A stretch of DNA of 20,458 bases from JBHPCZ01 sp042573625. Lineage in GTDB: Bacteria > Desulfobacterota > Desulfobacteria > Desulfobacterales > UBA11574. The position numbers and the translations under genes were made by a program. This document shows, in pieces, positions 7,971 to 15,546 of the stretch (position 1 is its first letter; the number at the start of each line of letters is the position of its first letter). The stretch lies in NCBI GenBank assembly GCA_042573625.1, contig JBHPCZ010000059.1, forward strand, positions 1 to 20,458. Reading direction: 5' to 3'. The notes beneath the pieces are model-generated. The model saw nothing but the letters and a program-made list of their open reading frames with translations, searched no databases and had not been told where the DNA came from.

Positions 7971-8816
7971 TTATTCAAGATTACGAACCGGCAGGATAAA
8001 TGCCCTTACGGATTTCTTTTGGTGCAAGATGTTTCCTGAATACAGCATTACGGTATAGGAATGAAAAAGGCACTCTTTATCGCAAGTATGATTTTTTTCG
8101 TACGTAAATTCGGATATGGACCAGTATGGCAGGTGGGTAATGATGTTTACAAACGGATTCGGTTCAACCAGCGCAGGAGATTGGTACTTAACATCGATAA
8201 GGGTCTGCCACTCTTCAATAGTGGGAAGCCGCCAGTTGGTATACCCCCCATGCCTGAAGCGGTCACATTTTTTTCTGGCATCCCACCACGTAACTGCGGA
8301 AAAAAAATCGAGTCGCCACCCGTTTTTGATCCACATCAGGTTTGTATGCGTGTCTGTAACCGTGCCATCCCGGTTGTCAACAAATCGATCTGGAATTTGA
8401 AGCGCGGCAGGAACGGCTCCCGGCTGCTTTGACACGCTCTGCGTTGAAACGTGCGTTTTATCCTTTAACTCAATCTTTTCCTTGAACTCGTGTATACCAC
8501 AGTAAATGACTGTTTTATCTTCTCGCAATTGTTTCCAGTATTCAAACGCATCATCGTAATTTGCATATTTGCCCAGGTAAACCCTGTAAAATTCACCCTC
8601 TCCCGGAATAGTGACTTTTTTCCAGAAAACTGTTTTTTCCTTTTTCTTTAGCGCGTTAACCTGCCTGTTTGCTCTGTTAAGATCCTTGAAAGAAGAAATT
8701 TGAATACTGTAGTAAACGCGTTCTGCGCAATCTGCGACATCAATTTGAAGGAACACCATCGACAAAAAAAGAAAAAATATACATTTGAGAAACCACTTTG
8801 ATTTTGGAATAAACAA
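7971..8816 (-). CDS. Periplasmic SPOR-domain protein with C-terminal DUF1566 (Lcl_C) domain
   Basis: 281 residues beginning with TTG at 8816 on the - strand. That start has a strong GGGAGGGG ribosome site about 8 nt upstream, and no ATG in a better place. A hydrophobic signal peptide (about 1-31, ending near ADCA) predicts export. Residues about 33-108 resemble a SPOR domain (YYSIQISSF, then FYRVYLGKYANYDDA), a fold that in other bacteria binds peptidoglycan strands lacking stem peptides at the septum. Residues about 145-281 form a DUF1566 domain: FVDNRDGTVTDTHTNLMW, TNWRLPTIEEW, YWSISE. The same domain ends the large protein at 11219-14734, which links this gene to the signalling island. It lies 243 nt after the cyclase gene and may be in the same transcript or have its own promoter. 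Confidence 0.83.
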   Translation of the reverse strand: MFIPKSKWFLKCIFFLFLSMVFLQIDVADCAERVYYSIQISSFKDLNRANRQVNALKKKEKTVFWKKVTIPGEGEFYRVYLGKYANYDDAFEYWKQLREDKTVIYCGIHEFKEKIELKDKTHVSTQSVSKQPGAVPAALQIPDRFVDNRDGTVTDTHTNLMWIKNGWRLDFFSAVTWWDARKKCDRFRHGGYTNWRLPTIEEWQTLIDVKYQSPALVEPNPFVNIITHLPYWSISEFTYEKNHTCDKECLFHSYTVMLYSGNILHQKKSVRAFILPVRNLE

Positions 8817-9059
8817 ACCGATTGCCCCTCCCTAAGTGCTCTAATTCGTAAATTCGATTACATATTTTTAACAAGGCAGCTATCCCGTATAAGCCGAATT
8901 CTCAGGGATAATGCGATAAACGATAAAATATTTTGATGATTTCCCGTCACGGTATTAAAGTATGGGGAAATGTTCGATGTATAAGTGGCGTAAAACAACG
9001 ATATTGGGAAGCTGGTAGGTTAAAAACTCAAAACTATAAATCAAAAAAGAGAATCTATA

Positions 9060-9959
9060 TTAAAATTTGATGGCAAAATGTATCGCTAGTGGTGAATCAG
9101 GCGTCACCTCCCGACCCAGACCGATAACACCACTCCCCAGCAGTTGCCTATCTTCTCGCTTGAGGAGAAGGCCTTCTTTCCCCTGAATGGCCATGAAAGT
9201 GCCATTGGAACTCTGGTCAATCAAGGTAAATTTTCCCCGGTTATACTCAATGCGGGCGTGAGATCGGGAGACACGATTGTCGTTAACAGCCACATCGTTG
9301 TGCGTCTGGCGTCCCAATGTGGCACTGGGGCGGTTTTCATCGAGCTCAATGGTAAGATCTTGATAGGTCAGCTCCATACGGCTTTTTATGGACGGAATAT
9401 CCGGTGTGTCGGTCAACATCACCGTCATGTCATGCTCTTCCCAAATGACTTCATAGATGCGCACCTCCCCACTCTTGCCTTTAATCGTTGTTTTATCGAT
9501 GCAGTGGGCCGAGGATTGGCGGTCCGGCGAAAGCATTTTTACCGTCTCCTCGGTGGTGATGATCTGTCGTTGTTTTGCTAAAGCCACCATTCGGGCTGCC
9601 ACGTTGACCGCATCACCGAAGACATCGCCGCCGTCCATAATCACCGGTCCGAATTGAATCCCCACGTAGATGTTTGGAGAGCCATAGCCGGGCTTCTCGG
9701 GAATGGTTACGTCCTCAAGGGCCTGATGCATCTCAACTGCCGCTTCAACGGCGTCACTGGCGGTTGGGAATGTGCACATTATCTCATCCCCTATCGTCTT
9801 GATCACGGTGCCCTGATATTTCACAGTTGCCTCTGTCATAATAGAGATGCAGGAGTCGATCAAGTTCTTCGCAGCTTTATTGCCCAAGGTTTCATAAAGA
9901 TGTGTACTTTTCGCAACATCAGCAAACAGAATCGCAAGGGAAACAGTAATTCGAGCCAT
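9060..9959 (-). CDS. Class III adenylate/guanylate cyclase fused to an FHA domain
   Basis: 299 residues. Residues 1-180 form a class III cyclase catalytic domain. Metal-binding D14 (in LFADVAKST) and D58 (in KTIGDEIM) are present, the base-specifying pair is K54 and D116, and the transition-state residues are N119 and R123 in GDAVNVAAR. K and D at these places predict ATP as substrate and cAMP as product. Residues about 200-299 form an FHA domain: ATLGRQ, VSRSHARI, DQSSNGTF. FHA domains bind phospho-threonine peptides, so its likely partner is the Ser/Thr kinase at 15547-17385. There is no membrane segment, so it is cytoplasmic. It lies 57 nt after the PP2C gene in the same orientation. An AGAGGA ribosome site is about 13 nt from ATG 9959. 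Confidence 0.92.
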   Translation of the reverse strand: MARITVSLAILFADVAKSTHLYETLGNKAAKNLIDSCISIMTEATVKYQGTVIKTIGDEIMCTFPTASDAVEAAVEMHQALEDVTIPEKPGYGSPNIYVGIQFGPVIMDGGDVFGDAVNVAARMVALAKQRQIITTEETVKMLSPDRQSSAHCIDKTTIKGKSGEVRIYEVIWEEHDMTVMLTDTPDIPSIKSRMELTYQDLTIELDENRPSATLGRQTHNDVAVNDNRVSRSHARIEYNRGKFTLIDQSSNGTFMAIQGKEGLLLKREDRQLLGSGVIGLGREVTPDSPLAIHFAIKF

Positions 9960-10016
9960 ATTTCTTAATTATCCTCTATTATTGTAGAGTTAATTTAAAA
10001 AGTTTAACGATAAAGC

Positions 10017-10808
10017 TTAAAATTTGCAAACCACGACGCTCACATTGTCCTTGCCGCCGGCCTCATTCGCCGCGTCGATCAACTGGCGTGCAATATGATC
10101 TACATCCTGCAGGGGACTCAGTATCTGGATAATCTGGTCCTCCGTGAGCATATCTGTAAGGCCGTCACTGCAAAGAAAATATATGTCATCCTTCTGCCAT
10201 TTATGCCAAGAAATGTCGGGAGATGCCCCCGCATGAGGACCGATAGCCCGCGTAATGATATTCTTCTTCGGCTCTTGGCCGGTCCGCCCGTTTCGATCCC
10301 ATTCTGCAAAGGCCGAGTGGTCGGTGGTAAGGCATTTGAGAGTGGAATCCCGCCAGAGGTAGATGCGGCTGTCGCCGACATGGAACCACAGCAAATACCC
10401 CCCTGCCACTGGAACCAGGCCGACCACGGTTGTTCCCATAAATCGCTCGAGTCCCAGTTGCTGGTTTCGCTCGTATAACACCAGGTTTGCCTCTTCGACA
10501 GCGTCTCCCACCAGTGAAGAAAGGCACACGAGCTCAGACGAGACACCTTCAACATCCGTAATATCCATGAGTTGTTCGGTCAGCGCTTCGGGCCGGAGGT
10601 ATTCTTTAATGACATTAAGTATGGTGCTGCTCGCCTCCGCACCTCTTTCGTGCCCGCCCATACCATCGGCAAGCAATACGAAATGGCCTGACTCATCCAG
10701 GTAGATCGAGTCTTCATTCCGAGGTCTTCCCCGGCCAACGTCAGAAATGCCGGTTGCCTGAAAATGGGGTGTCTTTATCTGGAGATGTTTGGGTTCGTTT
10801 GACGTCAT
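10017..10808 (-). CDS. PP2C-family Ser/Thr protein phosphatase (leftward arm)
   Basis: 263 residues with the PPM/PP2C metal-binding motifs: RPRNED (E32, D33), LADGMGG (D48, G49), FHVGDSRIYL, CSDGLTDML, and GGKDNVSVVV at the C-terminus. Such soluble enzymes remove phosphate from Ser/Thr of proteins using two Mn or Mg ions. It is the first gene of the leftward arm and precedes the FHA-cyclase. A second PP2C (14740-15540) lies in the opposite arm; the two are clearly diverged in sequence. The start ATG has only a weak ribosome site. A good promoter lies upstream at 10871-10898. Confidence 0.93.
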   Translation of the reverse strand: MTSNEPKHLQIKTPHFQATGISDVGRGRPRNEDSIYLDESGHFVLLADGMGGHERGAEASSTILNVIKEYLRPEALTEQLMDITDVEGVSSELVCLSSLVGDAVEEANLVLYERNQQLGLERFMGTTVVGLVPVAGGYLLWFHVGDSRIYLWRDSTLKCLTTDHSAFAEWDRNGRTGQEPKKNIITRAIGPHAGASPDISWHKWQKDDIYFLCSDGLTDMLTEDQIIQILSPLQDVDHIARQLIDAANEAGGKDNVSVVVCKF

Positions 10809-10822
10809 CTTATTTATCGCTC

Positions 10823-10986
10823 AGTGCAATACAGAATTTATACTGATTATGCTGATTGAAATAAGACTGATATATATAACATTGACATAGATTGTCAAGT
10901 GCAATCCATCCAAGCCGTTCCAGATTTAAGCTTGATTGAATCCGGCTATAGTTGTGGGGGGTTCTGTTCCATTCTCTCAGTGCAAT
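10823..10986. promoter_or_regulatory. Three AGTGCAAT direct repeats in the divergent promoter region
   Basis: AGTGCAAT occurs at 10823-10830, 10898-10905 and 10979-10986, always in the same orientation, with starts 75 and 81 bp apart. The first and third copies share a longer match, CTCAGTGCAAT, followed by AATTT a few bases later. They straddle the leftward promoter. A 10-bp palindrome, ACCGTACGGT, is at 10996-11005. These could be binding sites for a shared regulator of both arms; nothing in the sequence identifies it. The space 10809-11218 otherwise has no gene. Confidence 0.4.
10871..10898 (-). promoter_or_regulatory. Sigma70-type promoter for the leftward PP2C-cyclase arm
   Basis: On the - strand a perfect TTGACA (10898-10893) is followed after 16 bp by TATATA (10876-10871). 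This leaves an untranslated leader of roughly 55 nt before ATG 10808. The -35 box is half of an inverted repeat, TTGACA-N5-TGTCAA (10882-10898), which may be a regulator site or a coincidence. Confidence 0.6.
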
Positions 10987-11104
10987 GTCAATTTTACCGT
11001 ACGGTCTGAGCTAATTCGAAACACCGCTCGTGGTTCGCTGATGATCTTTTGCAAATTCTATCTTCAAAACTTGAGAAAACCGATCCCGTGAGGCCGGTTG
11101 TCCC

Positions 11105-11135
11105 TTGACAGTTTTTAAATTTCATCGTATATAAT
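11105..11135 (+). promoter_or_regulatory. Sigma70-type promoter for the rightward arm
   Basis: A perfect TTGACA (11105-11110) is followed after 17 bp by TATATAAT (11128-11135). Either TATATA (spacer 17) or TATAAT (spacer 19) can act as the -10 box. The leader to ATG 11219 would be about 75 nt. It faces away from the leftward promoter. Confidence 0.65.
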
Positions 11136-11218
11136 ACACAATATTTTCGGTATAATTATGCCCAAATAAGATCTTATCTTATCTGTACGGCATGTTCCTT
11201 TACAGAGGAGACCATTTC

Positions 11219-14200
11219 ATGACCCGCCCAAAATTAATTAAAATACTTCTTCCCGTCTTTTTTATTCTTCTTGTAGCGATCCTGGCCAGTGTAGGACTGT
11301 CTGCGCTGTCAAAAAAGAAATCTGTCAGTATGGAATATAACCATGCGCTCATTATCGGGATCAACAATTATAACGAATGGTCAAAACTGAAAAGCCCTGT
11401 AAAAGATGCCGAGGCAATGGCAAAAATTCTTCTGGATAAATATGATTTCAAAAAGGAGAATATTGCCCTGCTTACGGATAACACGAAAGAAAAGCCGACT
11501 GAAGGAACCATTCTCGACTATCTAGACAAATACGCGGGAAAACTCACCGAAAAAGACAATCTTCTGATCTTTTTTTCCGGACACAGCACCGAAGACGATG
11601 ACGGCGAAACTTACTGGATACCGCAGGACGGCAAAAAAAGAAAGCGGTACTGGTTGAGCCATACGGAGCTGGCAGAGACCTATTTTACCGCCAAAGACTT
11701 TAAGGCAAAAAGCCTGCTTATCCTGACCGACTCTCCTGTAACAACCAAGTTGCTCAAGTCCGTAACGATCACCCTCTCTCCGTTTGACCTGCGATATCCG
11801 GAAAAGATTAAGGAAAAGGCTTCCCGTAAATCACGGGAAATCATCGCATTTGGTGACGCCCACTGGCCCGGCACCAAAGACACAGAAGGACTCGGGCTTT
11901 TCACATATTATCTTCGAAAGGCGCTGGACGACAACTTCCTTAAAATCATCGATTTTGAGAACCTGATGTTTGACGAGAATATCCTCTTTCCCATATCCAA
12001 GATCGCCGGTACCACACTGCAGCGCGGCAGGATCAAAACCCCCGAGGATAAGAACGGCCAGTTTATTATCACGAAACTTACACCCGCCCGTATTATCGAT
12101 GTTGTTGATGCCTTTGCGAACCCGCCAAAGGGATATCCGGAAGATCGTTTCACCATTGAGGCGCTGACCAGCAGCCCTGCCAGTGAGGTTTACATTCAAA
12201 TTGAGGGGAAGAAGCGCCTGATGCGAGGAGAGGGGAAAAAGTGGAAATACAGCTTAAAGTCAACCAAGGGAGGAGTTACCGCTTTCAAGGTCACCGCAAT
12301 CAACGAAGATAACCTGGCGGGAAAAGACCAGAAAGGCCAGTTCACCGTCCTTAAAGAAGCCGGCGTGATAGCGAATGTGGTAACGGCCCAGGTGATCCCG
12401 CAAAAGGGAAAAGAAGGAGATGAATTTAGCTTCCGGGCCTTAACGGACAAGCCGGCAAGCAAAGTGTCCATACGCATCAAAGGCAAGCAATTTGAAATGG
12501 AAGGTTCCGGGACCCGATGGTATCTAAACAAAGAAATAAAAGAGGCCGGAACCATTGCTTTTTCCATACTTTCCACAAATGATGACGGCGTACTGGGCGC
12601 TATCAAGCGCGGAAGCATCAAAGTGGTAGGATCGCCGGTTAACGTTGTTCAGGTGATACCGGCTCCCAAAACGGGTTTTTCCGGCGATGAGTTCACGATC
12701 ACTGTCATGACGGACCGCCCGGCAACCGATGTTGCGCTCAAGATGGACGGAACCGAATACGCCATGCAAGGCTCCGGAAATACCTGGCGCTACAGCAAAA
12801 CGATAACGGACGTCGGAAGCAAGCAATTTACGGTTATCGCCAAGAACCTTGACGGAAAAATTGGTCGCTCAAAAAGCGGAATGATCCTCACCAAGGAGAG
12901 GCCGGCGGGCATCCCGGATGTAACCGTCGTTGCCGTAAACCCCAAAAAAGTTTACCAGGGAGAGACATTTTCGATCAATGTAAAAACCAGCCTTCCGCCA
13001 AAGGACGTGTATGTTGAGATAGACGGCGAGCTCCGTGCCATGGAAGGTACCGGCACCCAGTGGAATTACGTGACCCAGGTCGATCAAATCGGCACCAAAA
13101 AATTTAAGGTCATCGCGAAAAATAAAGCCGGAAAGCAGGGAAAGGCAAAGGACGGATCAATTCTCATCGCCAAACGTCCAGCCAAATCCATAGATGTCGT
13201 AACGGCTGAAATAAGCCCGTCACAGGGGTTACAGGGAGATGCGTTCACCTTCAAAGCCACCACCAGCGGTGCCGCCCGGAGTGTCGCCCTTGTTGTTGGC
13301 GAGAAAAGTTACAAGATGACCGGCTCCGGCACCGAGTGGTCCCTGAAACAAAGAATCGAAGATGCGGGGACCCTCTCCTACTCCGTGGTTGCCAAAAATC
13401 AAGACGGTGTGCCCGGGAGCTCAAAAATCGGAAAGGTTTTAATAAACGCGCAACTGGTCAACGTTACCGAAATCTCGGCGCCGAAAACAGGGTTTGTCGG
13501 AGAGGATTTTTCCATCTCCGCGAAGACAAACCTTCCCGCAAAAACTGTTTCGCTTAAAATGGACGGAACCGTCTATACCATGGAAGGCTCCGGTAAAACA
13601 TGGCGTCTCAAAAGAAAGATACCGGACATCGGGAAAAAGCAATTCACGGTCATTGCCAAAAATGACGACGGCAAAGACGGCCTCTCAAAAAGCGGGGAGA
13701 TACTGACCAAGAAAAGACCGCTGGCGGTTCCAGACGTAGCGGCGCTTGATGTGAGCGTAGTAAGTCCCGGCAAAGGTCATGCCGGAGACAGCTTTGAAAT
13801 CAAAGCCAAAACAAGTTCGCCGTCGGATGCCGCGTATGTAGAAATCGATGGCAAACAGCACGCCATGGAAGGTTCCGGCACCGAGTGGAGCTACATTACC
13901 AGAATCAACACGGTCGGCACCAGCAAGTACAATGTGATCGCGAAAAATAAAGACGGCGTCCAGGGAAAACCCAGAGAAGGACAGATTGTGGCCACCCGGA
14001 GAGCTGCCATGCTGGCGAACGTGGTCACAGCGAAAGTTTCGCCCGAGAAAGCTGAAACCGGAAAGCTTTTCACTTTTACGGCCACCACCGACAGTCCTGC
14101 CAAAGGGGTCACCCTTGTTTTGGGAAATAAACAATATAAGATGGCCGGCTCTGATAACCAATGGCGTTTCCGCATGAAGTTAAATACAATCGGTACACAA

Positions 14201-14734
14201 AATTTTTCAGTGATCCCGGAGAATAAAGAGGGCATGGAAGGCGGCAGAAGAACCGCCTCCGTAACGGTAGAAAAGATTCGGCAGCGATATAAATACGCCC
14301 CGAATGGGAAGGTCAGAGACGTCATCACCGGCCAGATTAAAGACAGATTTACGGACAACGGAGACGGGACCGTTACGGACCTTCTTTTAGGCCTAATGTG
14401 GCTAAAGCAACCCAAACAGATCGCCCTTACGTATGAAGAGGCTGTCGAATACTGCCGGAGCCTGCAGATTAGCGGACAGGCCGGATGGCGGCTTCCGACG
14501 ATTGCCGAATTGAATCGGATCGCCGACAAAAAGCAGCAGAATCCGGCGTTGCCTACGGGCCATCCCTTCTCCGGCATTCTCACCCATGTCGGTTACTGGT
14601 CAAAATCAAAACATAAGTTCGGCCCGCAATATGTTTACCAGATGAACATGTGGGCGGGGAAATCCGCACATTTGAAGAAAAAGGATAACGGCATTGCCTG
14701 GCCGGTTCGATTCGCAGGAGAGCCGAAAGGATAA
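11219..14734 (+). CDS. Membrane-anchored pseudo-caspase protein with eight ~91-residue repeats and a DUF1566 tail
   Basis: 1171 residues from ATG 11219, chosen because GAGGAG lies 8 nt upstream; an in-frame ATG at 11192 lacks this. Residues about 5-30 are an uncleaved signal anchor, so the rest is probably periplasmic. Residues about 40-285 are a peptidase C14 (caspase-like) domain: ALIIGINNY, VKDAEAMAKIL, IFFSGHS with the catalytic His at 122. The expected Cys (DxCxSG) is replaced by D171-S172-P173, so proteolysis by this site is unlikely. Eight beta-sandwich-like repeats follow (nt 12089 to about 14281), then a DUF1566 domain (FTDNGDGTVTDLLLGLMW, AGWRLPTIAEL, VGYWSKS). It heads the arm with PP2C and the kinase. 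Probable role: a large periplasmic scaffold or sensor. The precise function is unknown. Confidence 0.85.
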   Translation: MTRPKLIKILLPVFFILLVAILASVGLSALSKKKSVSMEYNHALIIGINNYNEWSKLKSPVKDAEAMAKILLDKYDFKKENIALLTDNTKEKPTEGTILDYLDKYAGKLTEKDNLLIFFSGHSTEDDDGETYWIPQDGKKRKRYWLSHTELAETYFTAKDFKAKSLLILTDSPVTTKLLKSVTITLSPFDLRYPEKIKEKASRKSREIIAFGDAHWPGTKDTEGLGLFTYYLRKALDDNFLKIIDFENLMFDENILFPISKIAGTTLQRGRIKTPEDKNGQFIITKLTPARIIDVVDAFANPPKGYPEDRFTIEALTSSPASEVYIQIEGKKRLMRGEGKKWKYSLKSTKGGVTAFKVTAINEDNLAGKDQKGQFTVLKEAGVIANVVTAQVIPQKGKEGDEFSFRALTDKPASKVSIRIKGKQFEMEGSGTRWYLNKEIKEAGTIAFSILSTNDDGVLGAIKRGSIKVVGSPVNVVQVIPAPKTGFSGDEFTITVMTDRPATDVALKMDGTEYAMQGSGNTWRYSKTITDVGSKQFTVIAKNLDGKIGRSKSGMILTKERPAGIPDVTVVAVNPKKVYQGETFSINVKTSLPPKDVYVEIDGELRAMEGTGTQWNYVTQVDQIGTKKFKVIAKNKAGKQGKAKDGSILIAKRPAKSIDVVTAEISPSQGLQGDAFTFKATTSGAARSVALVVGEKSYKMTGSGTEWSLKQRIEDAGTLSYSVVAKNQDGVPGSSKIGKVLINAQLVNVTEISAPKTGFVGEDFSISAKTNLPAKTVSLKMDGTVYTMEGSGKTWRLKRKIPDIGKKQFTVIAKNDDGKDGLSKSGEILTKKRPLAVPDVAALDVSVVSPGKGHAGDSFEIKAKTSSPSDAAYVEIDGKQHAMEGSGTEWSYITRINTVGTSKYNVIAKNKDGVQGKPREGQIVATRRAAMLANVVTAKVSPEKAETGKLFTFTATTDSPAKGVTLVLGNKQYKMAGSDNQWRFRMKLNTIGTQNFSVIPENKEGMEGGRRTASVTVEKIRQRYKYAPNGKVRDVITGQIKDRFTDNGDGTVTDLLLGLMWLKQPKQIALTYEEAVEYCRSLQISGQAGWRLPTIAELNRIADKKQQNPALPTGHPFSGILTHVGYWSKSKHKFGPQYVYQMNMWAGKSAHLKKKDNGIAWPVRFAGEPKG
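12089..14281 (+). repeat. Eight tandem ~91-codon repeats inside the pseudo-caspase gene, with an ABC super-repeat
   Basis: Units begin near 12089, 12365, 12638, 12911, 13184, 13454, 13727 and 14009, and are 90-94 codons each. Each unit carries F-x-[FI]-x-[AV]-x-T, then the core MEGSGTxW, then FxVIAKNxDG. Similarity between units is uneven. Units 2, 5 and 8 share NVVTA or DVVTA openings, units 3 and 6 share APKTGF and LKMDGT, and units 4 and 7 share YVEIDG and AMEG. Units 2-4 (819 nt) and 5-7 (825 nt) therefore look like a duplicated triplet followed by one more type-A unit; unit 1 is the most diverged. Confidence 0.85.
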
Positions 14735-14739
14735 ACCCA

Positions 14740-15540
14740 ATGATCGAGGTCACCGTCGGATCGGCATCCCATCGGGGTATGAAAAAAAAAGAGAACCAGG
14801 ACTACCACGCCTATTTCTCACCCGAAGACGGCAGGAAAAACAACAAAGGGATCCTCCTGGCCGTAGCCGATGGCATGGGCGGACGAATGGGAGGCGCAAT
14901 AGCTTCCAGGATAACGGTTGATAATCTTATGGAAGCGTACTATAAGGATATGTCTGGAAATATTCCCGAATCATTGAAACAGGCATTCCTTAAGGCCAAT
15001 GAGGCAGTCATTGCAAAGGGTCAAGCAGACGAAGAATTAAAAGGAATGGCCTCCACTCTGGTTGCTGTGGTGTTTAAAAACGACAAAATGTACCACGCCA
15101 ATGTCGGGGACAGCCGGGGCTACCTTATCGATGAAAATCGGATATCACAGTTTACGGAAGATCACTCATTCGTAGCGAGCCTGATAAAGGCCGGGGCCAT
15201 CACTGAAGAAGAAGCCCTGAACCACCCTGAGGGGCACATCATTACCAGGGCCATCGGCCTCGGTCCAGAGTTGCAGGTCGATACGTCTCAAACACATACC
15301 AAAGTAAAAAAAGGGCAGTATATCCTACTCTGTTGTGACGGCCTATGGGGTGTCGTGTCCAATGATGAAATATTGAACACCGTACACAAGCATCGAGCAC
15401 CGGACGTTGTGTGTGAAAAACTGGTAGAAAAAGCAAATAAAAATGGCGGACCCGATAATATCACCGTAATCGTTGCGCGGATAGACAAAACCGATTTAAT
15501 GTCGAGCCTGGTGGATAAATGCATTAATCTTGTGAGGTAA
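14740..15540 (+). CDS. PP2C-family Ser/Thr protein phosphatase (rightward arm)
   Basis: 266 residues with all main PPM motifs: KKKENQDY (D21), VADGMGG (D44), GMASTLVAVV, ANVGDSRGYL, HIITRAIG, LCCDGLWGVV, GGPDNITVIV. It has no membrane segment. It starts 5 nt after the pseudo-caspase gene and ends 6 nt before the kinase gene, so the three form one operon. PP2C beside an STPK usually means that the phosphatase reverses the kinase's own or its targets' phosphorylation, as with PrpC/PrkC in Bacillus and PppA/PpkA in type VI secretion clusters. Confidence 0.94.
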   Translation: MIEVTVGSASHRGMKKKENQDYHAYFSPEDGRKNNKGILLAVADGMGGRMGGAIASRITVDNLMEAYYKDMSGNIPESLKQAFLKANEAVIAKGQADEELKGMASTLVAVVFKNDKMYHANVGDSRGYLIDENRISQFTEDHSFVASLIKAGAITEEEALNHPEGHIITRAIGLGPELQVDTSQTHTKVKKGQYILLCCDGLWGVVSNDEILNTVHKHRAPDVVCEKLVEKANKNGGPDNITVIVARIDKTDLMSSLVDKCINLVR

Positions 15541-15546
15541 TCGTAC

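Noticed and set aside
8817..9059. Riboswitch or small RNA in the gap between the cyclase and SPOR genes.
   Set aside because: I saw no conserved riboswitch core or long stem; it is AT-rich leader-like DNA with only a strong ribosome site at its left end.
11336..12085. Active caspase-like protease of a cell-death or defence system.
   Set aside because: The catalytic Cys position is proline, and the protein is predicted to be periplasmic, so proteolytic effector activity is not supported.
14280..14734. Possible diversity-generating retroelement target (DUF1566 and FGE-like folds are used by such proteins).
   Set aside because: I found no near-identical template repeat differing at adenines, and no reverse transcriptase gene in the window. 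The domain match alone is not enough.
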